Notes: generated by a model not told the origin, from the sequence alone. Positions 1-7,435 are shown, counted from the first letter of the stretch. The stretch is 8,341 nucleotides of DNA from Pseudomonadota bacterium (GCA_023387715.1 JAEWHQ010000218.1:1-8341), one strand, 5' to 3'. Numbers and translations are program-made.

Positions 1-840
1 ATGCCGATGTGGCCGGTGCATACATGGTTGCCAGATGCTCACGTGGAAGCGCCAACTGCCGGTTCGGTTATTCTGGCTGGTATCTTGCTGAAGCTCGGTG
101 GTTACGGTTTCATCCGTTTCTCGCTGCCGATGTTCCCGCTTGCCTCTGCCGATTTCGCACCACTTGTCTTCACGCTGTCGGTGATCGCAATCATCTACAC
201 ATCGCTTGTCGCCTTTGTGCAGACCGATATTAAAAAGCTCATTGCTTATTCGTCTGTCGCTCACATGGGCTATGTCACGATGGGTATTTTTGCAGCCAAT
301 GAGCAGGGGCTTCAGGGCGCGATCTTCCAGATGCTTTCACACGGCATCGTGTCGGGTGCACTCTTCCTTGGTGTTGGTGTTGTTTATGACCGCATGCACA
401 CAAGAGAGATTGCCGCCTTTGGTGGTCTGGTTAACAACATGCCGAAATATGCTGTTGCATTCCTGATCCTCACCATGGCGAATGTCGGCTTGCCGGGTAC
501 GTCTGGTTTCATCGGTGAATTCCTGACATTGTTCGGTGTTTTCCGTGTGAATACCTGGATTGCAGTTCTTGCAACCTCAGGCGTGATCTTCTCGGCGGTT
601 TATGCTCTCTGGCTCTACCGTCAGGTCATCTTCGGTGCGCTGACTAAAGAAAGCCTGAAAGGCCTTCTGGATCTCAGCCCGCGTGAAAAGCTGATCCTCT
701 ATCCGCTCGTGGCTCTCACGATCTTCTTTGGTGTGTATCCTATGCCGGTCTTCGATGTGACTGCCGGTGCAGTGCATGCCTTGATTAATCAATACGACGC
801 AGCGCTGGCAAATGCCGCAAGCGCAGCGCTGGCGCAGTAA
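1..840 (+). CDS. nuoM: NADH-quinone oxidoreductase subunit M, 3' part (5' end outside window)
   Basis: C-terminal 279 residues of NuoM, an antiporter-like proton-pumping subunit in the membrane arm of respiratory complex I. The frame is open from base 1, and the ATG there is an internal Met, because the sequence starts inside the family's conserved [14 protein letters not shown] segment. By alignment from memory to E. coli NuoM, the essential Lys234 would lie just upstream of the window. Lys31 here (ILLKLGGYG) corresponds to Lys265 and Glu173 (GFIGEF) to Glu407. The [16 protein letters not shown] stretch (about residues 76-91) is the signature shared with NuoL and NuoN. The protein is almost entirely hydrophobic helices. 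The family is about 500 residues, so roughly 220 are missing. The stop is followed after 18 bp by nuoN, as in the canonical nuo operon. The identification is secure; only the 5' boundary is unknown. Confidence 0.97.
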   Translation: MPMWPVHTWLPDAHVEAPTAGSVILAGILLKLGGYGFIRFSLPMFPLASADFAPLVFTLSVIAIIYTSLVAFVQTDIKKLIAYSSVAHMGYVTMGIFAANEQGLQGAIFQMLSHGIVSGALFLGVGVVYDRMHTREIAAFGGLVNNMPKYAVAFLILTMANVGLPGTSGFIGEFLTLFGVFRVNTWIAVLATSGVIFSAVYALWLYRQVIFGALTKESLKGLLDLSPREKLILYPLVALTIFFGVYPMPVFDVTAGAVHALINQYDAALANAASAALAQ

Positions 841-858
841 GGAATAAGGCGAAGGCCG

Positions 859-2298
859 ATGCAGACCGACCTGATAGCTAATCTCACACTCGCAGCTCCG
901 GAGGTTCTCCTTGCCCTGAGCGCGCTTGCGTTGCTCATGATTGGGGTTTTCTCCGGCTCGCGAGCCTCAACTCTCGTCAACGGATTGACTGTGGCTGTGC
1001 TGATTGCAGCATTGGCTCTGGTCATTCTCTTCCCGCATGACGGAATAGCTTTCGGCGATGCTTATATCGCCGATGGTTTTGGCCGCTTCATGAAGATTCT
1101 GACATTGATCGGCTCCATCGTGACGCTGATCATGTCGGTCGGCTATGCGCGTGAAGAAAAATTTGATAAATTCGAGTTCCCTGTTTTGGTCGTTCTGGCC
1201 ACATTGGGTATGCTCCTGATGGTTTCAGCATCTAACATGCTGACACTTTACATGGGGCTCGAATTGCAGTCGCTGGCGCTTTATGTGCTTGCTGCTTTCA
1301 ACCGCGACAGTGTTCGTTCCACCGAAGCTGGTCTGAAATATTTCGTTCTCGGTGCTCTGTCTTCCGGTATGATGCTCTATGGTATCTCACTGGTTTACGG
1401 TTATACCGGCCATATCGGCTTTGCAGAAATTGCACAGGCAGTATCTGGCGGCGAACGTGAACTCGGGCTGGTCTTTGGTCTGGTCTTCATTCTGGCCGGT
1501 CTTTGCTTCAAAATTTCGGCTGTTCCGTTCCATATGTGGACACCGGATGTGTATGAAGGCTCGCCGACACCGGTAACCGCCTTTTTTGCCGCCGCTCCTA
1601 AAATGGCTGCAATGGCGCTTATCCTGCGTGTGGTTGGTGAAGCTTTTGCACCGGTTACTCATGACTGGCAGCAGGTCATCATTTTTGTGGCTCTTGCTTC
1701 CATGATCTTGGGTGCGTTTGCTGCAATCGGTCAGCGCAACATCAAGCGCCTGATGGCTTATTCTTCAATCAGCCATATGGGTTATGCGCTTGTCGGTCTG
1801 GCAGCTGGCACTGAAATCGGTGTGCGCGGCGTACTGATCTACATGCTGATCTACCTCATCATGACCCTTGGTACATTTGCTTTCATTTTGGCAATGCGCA
1901 CCAAGCAGGGCAGTGTTGAAGGCATTGAAGATCTTGCAGGTCTGTCCCGTTCAAATCCGATGATGGCAACCGCGATGACCATTCTGTTGTTCTCGCTTGC
2001 CGGTATCCCGCCTTTGGCTGGCTTCTTCGGTAAGTGGTACACATTTGTTGCTGCTGTTCAGGCCGGACTTTATCCGCTGGCAATCATCGGTATCGTGGCT
2101 TCTGTTGTTGGTGCTTTCTATTACTTACGCATGATCAAGATCATGTGGTTTGATGAGCCGGCAACAGAGAAGTTCCTGCCGATTGCCGGTGAACTTCGTC
2201 TGGTACTGGGTGTATCAGCATTGCTTACTCTGCTTTACGGTCTCTTTGCAGGCTATATCGTGGAATGGGCAGCAACTGCTTCCCAGACATTCTTTTAA
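859..2298 (+). CDS. nuoN: NADH-quinone oxidoreductase subunit N
   Basis: Complete 479-residue NuoN, the third antiporter-like proton-pumping subunit of complex I, which couples NADH oxidation and quinone reduction to proton export across the inner membrane. The length matches alphaproteobacterial NuoN. Visible family features are Glu135 ([11 protein letters not shown]), Lys218 in the motif ending [16 protein letters not shown] (to about residue 235), Lys248 in AAPKMAA, the [17 protein letters not shown] signature (294-310) and Lys392 in GFFGKWY. These correspond to the buried charged residues of the proton channel. About 14 hydrophobic helices fill the chain. The ATG at 859 is preceded by an AAGG-type ribosome binding site (846-855) in the 18-bp gap after nuoM, so the two genes are surely co-transcribed. 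NuoN is normally the last gene of the nuo operon. The stop codon lies inside the first copy of a duplicated sequence (see the repeat at 2288-2339). Confidence 0.98.
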   Translation: MQTDLIANLTLAAPEVLLALSALALLMIGVFSGSRASTLVNGLTVAVLIAALALVILFPHDGIAFGDAYIADGFGRFMKILTLIGSIVTLIMSVGYAREEKFDKFEFPVLVVLATLGMLLMVSASNMLTLYMGLELQSLALYVLAAFNRDSVRSTEAGLKYFVLGALSSGMMLYGISLVYGYTGHIGFAEIAQAVSGGERELGLVFGLVFILAGLCFKISAVPFHMWTPDVYEGSPTPVTAFFAAAPKMAAMALILRVVGEAFAPVTHDWQQVIIFVALASMILGAFAAIGQRNIKRLMAYSSISHMGYALVGLAAGTEIGVRGVLIYMLIYLIMTLGTFAFILAMRTKQGSVEGIEDLAGLSRSNPMMATAMTILLFSLAGIPPLAGFFGKWYTFVAAVQAGLYPLAIIGIVASVVGAFYYLRMIKIMWFDEPATEKFLPIAGELRLVLGVSALLTLLYGLFAGYIVEWAATASQTFF

Positions 2299-2339
2299 TG
2301 TCGGAATTTAATGATGGCATTCTTTTAATGTCGGAATTT
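2288..2339 (+). repeat. Tandem duplication spanning the nuoN stop codon
   Basis: A 22-bp sequence at 2288-2309 recurs without mismatch at 2318-2339, an offset of 30 bp. Both copies begin cattcttttaatg. The first copy contains the last two Phe codons and the TAA stop of nuoN; the second is entirely non-coding and ends 18 bp before the birA start. The simplest reading is a 30-bp tandem duplication that left the nuoN reading frame intact and lengthened the nuoN-birA spacer to 59 bp. No stable hairpin or T-run accompanies it, so it does not look like a terminator. Confidence 0.9.
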
Positions 2340-2357
2340 CAGAATAGGGAGTGAGCG

Positions 2358-3173
2358 ATGCACTTCTCGCTTTCTCCAATTGCACTGAGTCAATCCTATC
2401 GTCTTGAAAGTTTTGAGACGATAGGTTCGACCAATGCGGTAGCTCTGGAAAGAGCTGCTGGCGGTGATCAGGGTAAAATCTGGTTTGTCTCCAAGCGACA
2501 GGAAAGTGGCCGTGGCCGTCGTGGCCGTGCATGGTCAACGCCGGAAGGAAATCTGGCTTCTACTTTATTGCTTGTTGAGCCTTTTGATCTTAAAAATGCT
2601 GCTACATTAGGGTTTGTTGCCGGACTTGCTCTGGCTGAGGCGTTAGACGCCGTTTTGACAACCCATAAGCCAAAGAATAATCTTAAAGAGTGTCCGCACG
2701 TAACGCTCAAATGGCCGAATGATGTTTTCGTCAACGGCGCTAAATTATCGGGCATTTTGCTGGAAACAGTTCTGCTTGCACAAAATCGTTTTGGTTTGGC
2801 GATTGGTATTGGCACAAATATTGTCAGCCACCCGACCGATCTGCCTTATGAAGCGACGTGTTTGCAAAAACTTGGCAGTGACTGCGATGCGGAAACACTG
2901 TTTATGGCACTTTCTGATGCTTGGGCCATTAATTACCAAATCTGGAATCATGGTTTAGGCTTGGATGCTATTCGCCTGAAATGGCTTGAACGCGCGCACC
3001 AATTGGGCAATCCTGTTTCCGTTATGGTTGAAGGTAAGCTCGTCGAAGGTGTTTTTGAAACAATTGATAGTTCATGCCGTTTGGTTATTTGTGAGAGCGA
3101 TGGTACACGCACCACAATTACTGCCGGTGATGTCTATTTCGGGTCAGTCGCATCGGTGCGCAACAACACTTAA
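2358..3173 (+). CDS. birA: Biotin--[acetyl-CoA-carboxylase] ligase
   Basis: Cytoplasmic biotin protein ligase of 271 residues. It activates biotin with ATP to biotinyl-5'-AMP and transfers it to the lysine of biotin carboxyl carrier domains such as AccB. Recognisable motifs are the N-terminal FETIGSTNAVAL (19-30), the biotinyl-AMP loop GRGRRGRAW (51-59), KWPNDVFVNGAKLSGILLE (118-136; Lys129 is in the position of the catalytic lysine) and AIGIGTNI (148-155), followed by a small C-terminal beta domain. There is no N-terminal helix-turn-helix, so this is the monofunctional class without DNA-binding repressor activity. Residues about 101-114 look like a small insertion just before KWPND compared with the E. 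coli enzyme. A clear AGGGAG ribosome binding site at 2346-2351 sits six bases before the ATG. Placement directly after nuoN is typical of Hyphomicrobiales. Confidence 0.95.
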   Translation: MHFSLSPIALSQSYRLESFETIGSTNAVALERAAGGDQGKIWFVSKRQESGRGRRGRAWSTPEGNLASTLLLVEPFDLKNAATLGFVAGLALAEALDAVLTTHKPKNNLKECPHVTLKWPNDVFVNGAKLSGILLETVLLAQNRFGLAIGIGTNIVSHPTDLPYEATCLQKLGSDCDAETLFMALSDAWAINYQIWNHGLGLDAIRLKWLERAHQLGNPVSVMVEGKLVEGVFETIDSSCRLVICESDGTRTTITAGDVYFGSVASVRNNT

Positions 3174-3273
3174 ACAGTTAATTATTAAGTTGTGATCAGC
3201 TGCGGGCTTGCAATGCTTAGTTATTCAGTCCACCTGTTCATCAATAATAATGAATATGAATTAGGGAGGCTCT

Positions 3274-4950
3274 ATGCCCCGCACACATAATACTCAACTC
3301 GTTTTCCTGCCGCTGGGCGGCGTTGGTGAAATCGGTATGAACTTGGCCATGTATGGCTATGGTCCCGAGGATAACCGCGAATGGATTGTGGTTGATATGG
3401 GGGTGAGCTTCGCCGGACCAGAACATCCGGGCGCTGATCTTATCCTGCCGGATATCCGTTTTCTTGAAGCTGAAAAGCATAATGTACGCGCGATTATCAT
3501 TACGCATGCGCATGAAGACCATTATGGCGCTTTGCTGGATTTGTGGCCGCGTATTAAAGCACCGGTTTATGCAACACCTTTTACGGCTGGTTTGCTGGAA
3601 GCAAAGCGTCAGGGCGAATATAACGCGCCTGAAATTCCGGTAACGATCTACAAGGCCGGTGAAACCTTTGAAGCCGGACCTTTCAAGGTCGAAGCTTTGG
3701 CAGTGACACACTCGATCCCTGAGCCTGTATCATTGGCGATTACCACTGAGCTTGGCACGGTTATTCATACCGGTGACTGGAAGATTGATCCGGAACCAAC
3801 TTTGGGGCCGTTGATTGATGAAGCACGTTTCCGCGCACTTGGCGATGCCGGTGTGCTGGCGCTGATCTGTGACAGTACCAATGCGCTGCGTGAAGGTGAA
3901 TCACCATCTGAGCGTGAAGTATCAAACAGCCTGCGTGAGCTGATTGAAAAAGCCCGTGGCCGCGTCGCGATCACCACATTCTCATCCAATGTCGGCCGTA
4001 TTCGCTCTATCGCTGAGGCAGCACGTGATGCAGGCCGTCAGGTTTTGATCGTTGGTCGCTCAATGAAACGCGCAATTTCAGTTGCAACCGAGCTTGGCTA
4101 TATGGAAGGCCTGCCGGAGTTTTTGAGCGAAGAAGATTACGGCTATATTCCGCGTGAAAATGTCGTGATGATTCTGACGGGTAGTCAGGGGGAATCACGC
4201 GCAGCATTGGCTAAATTATCGCGTGATGAAATGCGCAGCCTCGCGCTGACTGCCGGTGATACGGTGATTTACTCATCCCGTGCCATTCCGGGCAATGAAA
4301 AAGCGATTATTGAGACCAAAAACCGCCTGATCGAACAGGGTATTAAGATCATCACTGATGAAGATGGTCTGGTGCATGTTTCGGGTCACCCGCGTCGCAA
4401 TGAATTGCGCCAAATGTATAAGTGGGTTCGCCCGCAGATTCTGGTGCCGGTTCATGGTGAAGCAGCCCATCTTGTTGGTCAGGCATCGCTTGGCGCTATG
4501 GAAGGTATCGGCCAGATTGCGCAAGTGCGCGATGGCGGTATTTTGAAACTGGCGCCGGGTGAAGCTAAAGTCATCGATGAAGCACCGATTGGCCGTCTTT
4601 TCAAAGACGGTAAACTGATTGGTGATGAAGATGAAGTGGGTATCACTGAACGTCGAAAATTGGCTTATGTCGGCCATGTTGCCGTTTCCGTTCTGCTAGA
4701 CAGTAATCTGAAAATCGAAGGAGAGCCTGATGTGGTTGCCTTTGGCTTGCCGGAAGAAGACGGGCAGGGCGATCTGATTGAAGATATTCTTTATGATGCG
4801 GCGATGAGTGCGATTGAAAGTATTCCACGTGCGCGTCGCAAGGATTTGAGTCTGGTGCAGGAATCGGTTCGCCGTGCGGTGCGCGCGAGCGCCAACGAAG
4901 TTTGGGGTAAAAAGCCGGTTGTGACGGTTTTTGTAAACCGCACCAGATAA
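3274..4950 (+). CDS. rnj: Ribonuclease J (metallo-beta-lactamase/beta-CASP family)
   Basis: Cytoplasmic RNase J of 558 residues, a zinc-dependent nuclease with 5'-3' exonuclease and endonuclease activity on RNA, involved in rRNA maturation and mRNA decay. The metallo-beta-lactamase core shows motif II THAHEDH (77-83; His78, His80, Asp82, His83), His146 (VTHSIPEP) and Asp168 (HTGDWKID). The inserted beta-CASP domain shows CDSTN (199-203), TTFSSNVGRI (234-243), TGSQGE (302-307) and SGHPRRNEL (370-378, His372). His394 in PVHGE is the last metal-site histidine. A C-terminal domain of about 100 residues follows. The length agrees with the usual 555-560 residues. A strong AGGGAGG ribosome binding site (3263-3269) precedes the ATG. 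The 100-bp gap after birA is the widest in this cluster, is AT-rich and has no evident terminator; it could hold a separate promoter, though I could not pick convincing -35/-10 boxes. Confidence 0.96.
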   Translation: MPRTHNTQLVFLPLGGVGEIGMNLAMYGYGPEDNREWIVVDMGVSFAGPEHPGADLILPDIRFLEAEKHNVRAIIITHAHEDHYGALLDLWPRIKAPVYATPFTAGLLEAKRQGEYNAPEIPVTIYKAGETFEAGPFKVEALAVTHSIPEPVSLAITTELGTVIHTGDWKIDPEPTLGPLIDEARFRALGDAGVLALICDSTNALREGESPSEREVSNSLRELIEKARGRVAITTFSSNVGRIRSIAEAARDAGRQVLIVGRSMKRAISVATELGYMEGLPEFLSEEDYGYIPRENVVMILTGSQGESRAALAKLSRDEMRSLALTAGDTVIYSSRAIPGNEKAIIETKNRLIEQGIKIITDEDGLVHVSGHPRRNELRQMYKWVRPQILVPVHGEAAHLVGQASLGAMEGIGQIAQVRDGGILKLAPGEAKVIDEAPIGRLFKDGKLIGDEDEVGITERRKLAYVGHVAVSVLLDSNLKIEGEPDVVAFGLPEEDGQGDLIEDILYDAAMSAIESIPRARRKDLSLVQESVRRAVRASANEVWGKKPVVTVFVNRTR

Positions 4951-4978
4951 GGCGTCATTCGTACAGCGGGAGGGGAAT

Positions 4979-5383
4979 ATGCTGGGACGATTAAATCATG
5001 TAGCGATTGCTGTGCCGGACTTGGGTGCAGCAATCAAACTCTACCAAGATACGCTTGGAGCAACTGTTACCGTGCCGCAGGCTTTGCCTGAACATGGCGT
5101 GACAGTTGCCTTCATTGATGTCGGCAATACAAAGATTGAATTGCTGGAGCCGCTTGGGGCAAACTCATCCATTCAAACTTTTATCGATCGCAATCCGTCG
5201 GGTGGTATGCATCATGTCTGCTATGAAGTGGCCAATATTTTGCAGGCTCGTGATCAGTTAAAGGCACAAGGTGCCCGTATTCTGGGCGATGGCGAACCTA
5301 AAATTGGTGCTCATGGCAAGCCGGTTTTATTTTTGCATCCGAAAGATTTTAACGGTACACTGATTGAGTTGGAAGAGGTTTAA
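4979..5383 (+). CDS. mce: Methylmalonyl-CoA epimerase (VOC superfamily)
   Basis: Protein of 134 residues, the normal size for methylmalonyl-CoA epimerase. This cytoplasmic metal-dependent enzyme interconverts the R and S forms of methylmalonyl-CoA, linking propionyl-CoA carboxylation to methylmalonyl-CoA mutase. Two tandem VOC (glyoxalase-like) halves are visible: LNHVAIAVPDL (5-15) through IELLEPL (53-59), and GGMHHVCYEV (75-84) through GTLIELEEV (126-134). Likely metal ligands are His7, Glu54, His78 or His79, and Glu130. A very strong GGGAGGGG ribosome binding site at 4968-4975 precedes the ATG. The gap to rnj is 28 bp and the next gene follows after 2 bp, so this gene is within the operon. 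Propionyl-CoA carboxylase is biotin-dependent, so a loose functional link to birA is possible but inferred. Other VOC enzymes (glyoxalase I-like) are the alternative, made less likely by the family-typical context. Confidence 0.9.
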   Translation: MLGRLNHVAIAVPDLGAAIKLYQDTLGATVTVPQALPEHGVTVAFIDVGNTKIELLEPLGANSSIQTFIDRNPSGGMHHVCYEVANILQARDQLKAQGARILGDGEPKIGAHGKPVLFLHPKDFNGTLIELEEV

Positions 5384-5385
5384 TC

Positions 5386-5655
5386 ATGTCACTGATGTCC
5401 GGAGTAGCTGTTTATTTTATCATCTGGTGGACAGCTTTGTTTGCACTTTTGCCTGTGGGTCTAAGAACGCAGGATGAAGAAAATGAAGTGATTCTGGGCA
5501 CAGTTTCCAGTGCACCGGCGCGCCCGCGCGTCTGGCTTGCATTCTTCCGTACAACCATTGTAGCGACGGTTATTTTCAGCCTTTATTATTATATCACACA
5601 GGTCAGTGGCTTTGGTCTCGATGATATTCCGCATTTCTATCCTGATCTGAAGTGA
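5386..5655 (+). CDS. DUF1467 family small inner-membrane protein
   Basis: Protein of 89 residues that I recognise as the alphaproteobacterial DUF1467 family; its function is unknown to me. Two hydrophobic segments are visible, about residues 5-26 (containing YFIIWWTALFALLPVGLRT) and about 48-68 (FFRTTIVATVIFSLYYYIT). They are joined by a hydrophilic loop with the acidic patch QDEENE, and a short polar tail follows. The paired aromatic WW near the N terminus and the LPVGLRTQ stretch are typical of the family as I remember it. The ATG lies 2 bp after the mce stop; its ribosome binding site, GGAAGAGG at 5371-5378, is inside the mce coding sequence, which implies translational coupling. The final codons (5641-5649) are complementary to part of the downstream terminator-like stem. 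Confidence 0.88.
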   Translation: MSLMSGVAVYFIIWWTALFALLPVGLRTQDEENEVILGTVSSAPARPRVWLAFFRTTIVATVIFSLYYYITQVSGFGLDDIPHFYPDLK

Positions 5656-5685
5656 TTTATTAAAATACCGCAGCGGCAGATCAGG
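5641..5685 (+). promoter_or_regulatory. Alternative stem competing with the terminator-like hairpin
   Basis: The last codons of the DUF1467 gene, cctgatctg at 5641-5649, are the exact reverse complement of cagatcagg at 5677-5685. The second arm is the same strand used in the main hairpin at 5671-5721, so the two 5'-proximal and 5'-distal stems exclude each other. The loop would be 27 nt and would contain the stop codon. This is the geometry of an attenuator or antiterminator, but it could be a chance product of a repeated ctgatct word. Pairing is seen directly; any regulatory role is inference. Confidence 0.35.
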
Positions 5686-5740
5686 TTCTGCATGAGAAAA
5701 TGCACTGATCTTGCCTGGCTGTGGATAAGTTTTTAGTTTG
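5671..5740 (+). terminator. Long stem-loop with T-rich tail after the DUF1467 gene
   Basis: An imperfect hairpin starts 16 bases after the DUF1467 stop codon. Four helical segments stack: 5671-5674 with 5718-5721, 5675-5677 with 5713-5715, 5678-5684 (agatcag) with 5705-5711 (ctgatct), and 5689-5693 (tgcat) with 5700-5704 (atgca). The loop is gagaaa (5694-5699) and the bulges are small, giving 19 base pairs in all. The T-rich run tttttagtttg begins about nine bases later. The tail is not immediately adjacent, so this is a good but not textbook intrinsic terminator. It would end the nuo-birA-rnj-mce-DUF1467 transcript before the carboxypeptidase gene. Confidence 0.6.
5720..5728 (-). promoter_or_regulatory. 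Perfect match to the DnaA box consensus
   Basis: The + strand reads tgtggataa, so the - strand reads TTATCCACA, the consensus high-affinity DnaA box. It lies at the 3' foot of the terminator-like hairpin, next to an AT-rich stretch (5727-5830). No second perfect box occurs nearby; a one-mismatch version (tgttgataa) is found far away at 8226-8234. A single box can be a DnaA regulatory or titration site, or chance. Confidence 0.35.
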
Positions 5741-5985
5741 TTATTTTATAATTTCAGCTTCAAAGTCCGAAATTAAGCCATTGATTTTGAGGCATTTAAT
5801 TTTTTCCTTTAAAAGTATCTGCTGATGAGATGAGGATTTCCGCCAACAAATTGCCAGCTTTTTAAAAGAATTACCGATCTATAAACGGATTAGTAACCCT
5901 GCTGCCATTACGATGAACGAATTAGGTTGTGGTGTGTCGCTTGCGCCGCAGTAAAAAAATACCAGTTGTTCAGGTGGGTATCGTA
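5729..5985. other. AT-rich intergenic stretch upstream of the carboxypeptidase gene
   Basis: No gene is supported here. The sequence is much richer in A and T than its surroundings, especially 5727-5830. It contains a 7-bp inverted repeat, taatttc (5749-5755) and gaaatta (5769-5775), with a 13-nt loop. A TATAAA word occurs at 5880-5885 but lacks a convincing -35 element at the right distance. The promoter of the carboxypeptidase gene should lie in this region, but I cannot place it. A 13-codon frame at 5913-5954 has no ribosome binding site and is not called. Confidence 0.5.
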
Positions 5986-7416
5986 GTGCGTATTGCGTTT
6001 TTTCAAGCTGCTTCTGCCATCAAGAAAACGGCTCATGCTGCCTTGCTAATGGCGGTGGTGACAGGCTGTTCAACATCTCAGGTCGTGCCGGCAACTGCTG
6101 CCGCCCCTGCGAATGAAAAATATGCAGCCATTGTCGTTGATGCCAATACAGGTAAAACGCTCTTCAGTTCATCTGCGGATGCGCAGCGCTATCCGGCGTC
6201 GCTAACAAAGATGATGACGCTCTATATGCTGTTTGAAGCAATGAAATCAGGACGTGTGAATAGCAATACGCCGATTCCTGTTTCTGCTTATGCAGCATCG
6301 CGCCCGCCGACAAAGATTGGTTTCAAGCCTGGTCAGTCGATTCCTGCTGAAGCTGCAATTTTGGCGCTCATTACAAAATCAGCAAATGACGTTGCGGCGG
6401 CAGTAGGTGAATATCTCGGTGGTTCGGAAGAGCGATTTGCGCAGATGATGACCACGAAAGCTAAACGCTTGGGTATGCGCAGCACTGTTTTCCGTAATGC
6501 GTCTGGTTTGCCGAACATGCAGCAGCATTCAACAGCGCGCGATATGGCGATTCTGGGTATGGCACTGCGTCAGCACTTCCCAAATGAATATGCTTATTTC
6601 TCTAAACGTAGCTTTACTTATCGTGGTCAGACTATCAATGGTCACAACCGTTTGCTTGGTCGCGTGCAGGGTGTGGATGGTATCAAAACCGGTTATACTA
6701 ACGCATCGGGTTTTAATCTTGTTTCCTCTGTCAATGTAGACGGTAAACAGATGGTTGCAGTTGTGATGGGCGGGCGCTCTGCTGCCAGCCGTGATAAGCA
6801 CATGCAGGAACTGATTGCTAAATATCTCCCGCAAGCATCGCGTGGGCGTGGTAATAATGCTCTGATTGCGGCTCGTGCCGATGGTGCGATAAATGTCGCC
6901 GCTGTCTCATTGCCTACCGCTAAGGAAGCGCCGCTGCCGGTTATGCGTCAGGATGGCGGCATTGAGCAGGTGATTAATGGCGAGTTTGGCGAAGGTGACC
7001 GCGAACAGGATCAGCCACAGGTGTTAGCTCTTGCAGCTCCGATGGCGCGCCCTGCGGCTAAGGCAATTGAAAATGTGATTATGCCAACACCACGCGCAGA
7101 AGTACCAAGTGTTGCCAATAATGCCACTAATAACAATATTGATCCGGTAACAACTGCATCCGCAGCATCTGCCGGTGGCTGGGCTGTTCAGATCGGTTCA
7201 CTGCCAAGTGAGGATCAGGCGCGCACCATGCTTGCAAAAGCCAATGCTTCTGTCGGCGGTTTGAAATCTGCATCTCCGTACACTGAAACATTCCAGATGA
7301 ACGGAACCATGTTCTACCGCGCTCGTTTTGTTGGCTTTGCCAGCAAGCAGGCGGCATGGAATGCATGTGCAGCTCTGAAAAAACAGAAATTCGGTTGCTA
7401 CGCGATCGCTAACTAA
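5986..7416 (+). CDS. S11-family D-alanyl-D-alanine carboxypeptidase, lipoprotein with C-terminal SPOR domain
   Basis: DacA-type penicillin-binding protein that removes the terminal D-Ala from peptidoglycan pentapeptides in the periplasm. Numbered from the GTG at 5986 (476 aa), the catalytic motifs are Ser72-Leu-Thr-Lys75, Ser132-Ala-Asn134 and Lys234-Thr-Gly236. The N terminus has a basic then hydrophobic stretch ending in VTGC, a lipobox with Cys28 followed by Ser, which predicts an outer-membrane lipoprotein. After the catalytic domain comes an Ala/Pro/Asn-rich linker (about 290-395), then a SPOR domain (about 397-476, beginning GGWAVQIGSL) that should bind denuded septal glycan. I chose GTG 5986 because AGGTGGG lies seven bases upstream and it gives a normal-length signal peptide. 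An in-frame GTG at 5929 would add 19 residues but has only AGG two bases before it. The gene follows the long hairpin, so it is probably transcribed separately. The family call is firm; the exact start is not. Confidence 0.9.
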   Translation: MRIAFFQAASAIKKTAHAALLMAVVTGCSTSQVVPATAAAPANEKYAAIVVDANTGKTLFSSSADAQRYPASLTKMMTLYMLFEAMKSGRVNSNTPIPVSAYAASRPPTKIGFKPGQSIPAEAAILALITKSANDVAAAVGEYLGGSEERFAQMMTTKAKRLGMRSTVFRNASGLPNMQQHSTARDMAILGMALRQHFPNEYAYFSKRSFTYRGQTINGHNRLLGRVQGVDGIKTGYTNASGFNLVSSVNVDGKQMVAVVMGGRSAASRDKHMQELIAKYLPQASRGRGNNALIAARADGAINVAAVSLPTAKEAPLPVMRQDGGIEQVINGEFGEGDREQDQPQVLALAAPMARPAAKAIENVIMPTPRAEVPSVANNATNNNIDPVTTASAASAGGWAVQIGSLPSEDQARTMLAKANASVGGLKSASPYTETFQMNGTMFYRARFVGFASKQAAWNACAALKKQKFGCYAIAN

Positions 7417-7435
7417 AGAATGAACCTCGTGTTTT

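Noticed and set aside
1..3. ATG at base 1 as the true start of nuoM
   Set aside because: It is an internal Met within a conserved transmembrane motif; the family needs about 220 more residues upstream.
2468..2815. 115-codon open frame on the - strand inside birA
   Set aside because: It is antisense to the biotin ligase catalytic motifs and has no support of its own.
3241..3711. 156-codon open frame on the - strand opposite the start of rnj
   Set aside because: It lies antisense to the conserved RNase J metal-binding core; its length reflects codon bias of rnj and the peptide resembles nothing known.
4273..4677. 134-codon open frame on the - strand inside rnj
   Set aside because: It is antisense to the conserved beta-CASP and C-terminal region, with no plausible domain.
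5796..5815. Possible CtrA site made of two TTAA words
   Set aside because: The half-sites are separated by nine bases, whereas the CtrA consensus needs seven.
5820..5845. ctgatgag resembling the hammerhead ribozyme core
   Set aside because: No GAAA core segment or cleavage-site strand occurs at suitable positions, and no flanking stems form.
5913..5954. 13-codon frame upstream of the carboxypeptidase as a leader peptide
   Set aside because: No ribosome binding site, no regulatory codon run, and it overlaps the alternative GTG start out of frame.
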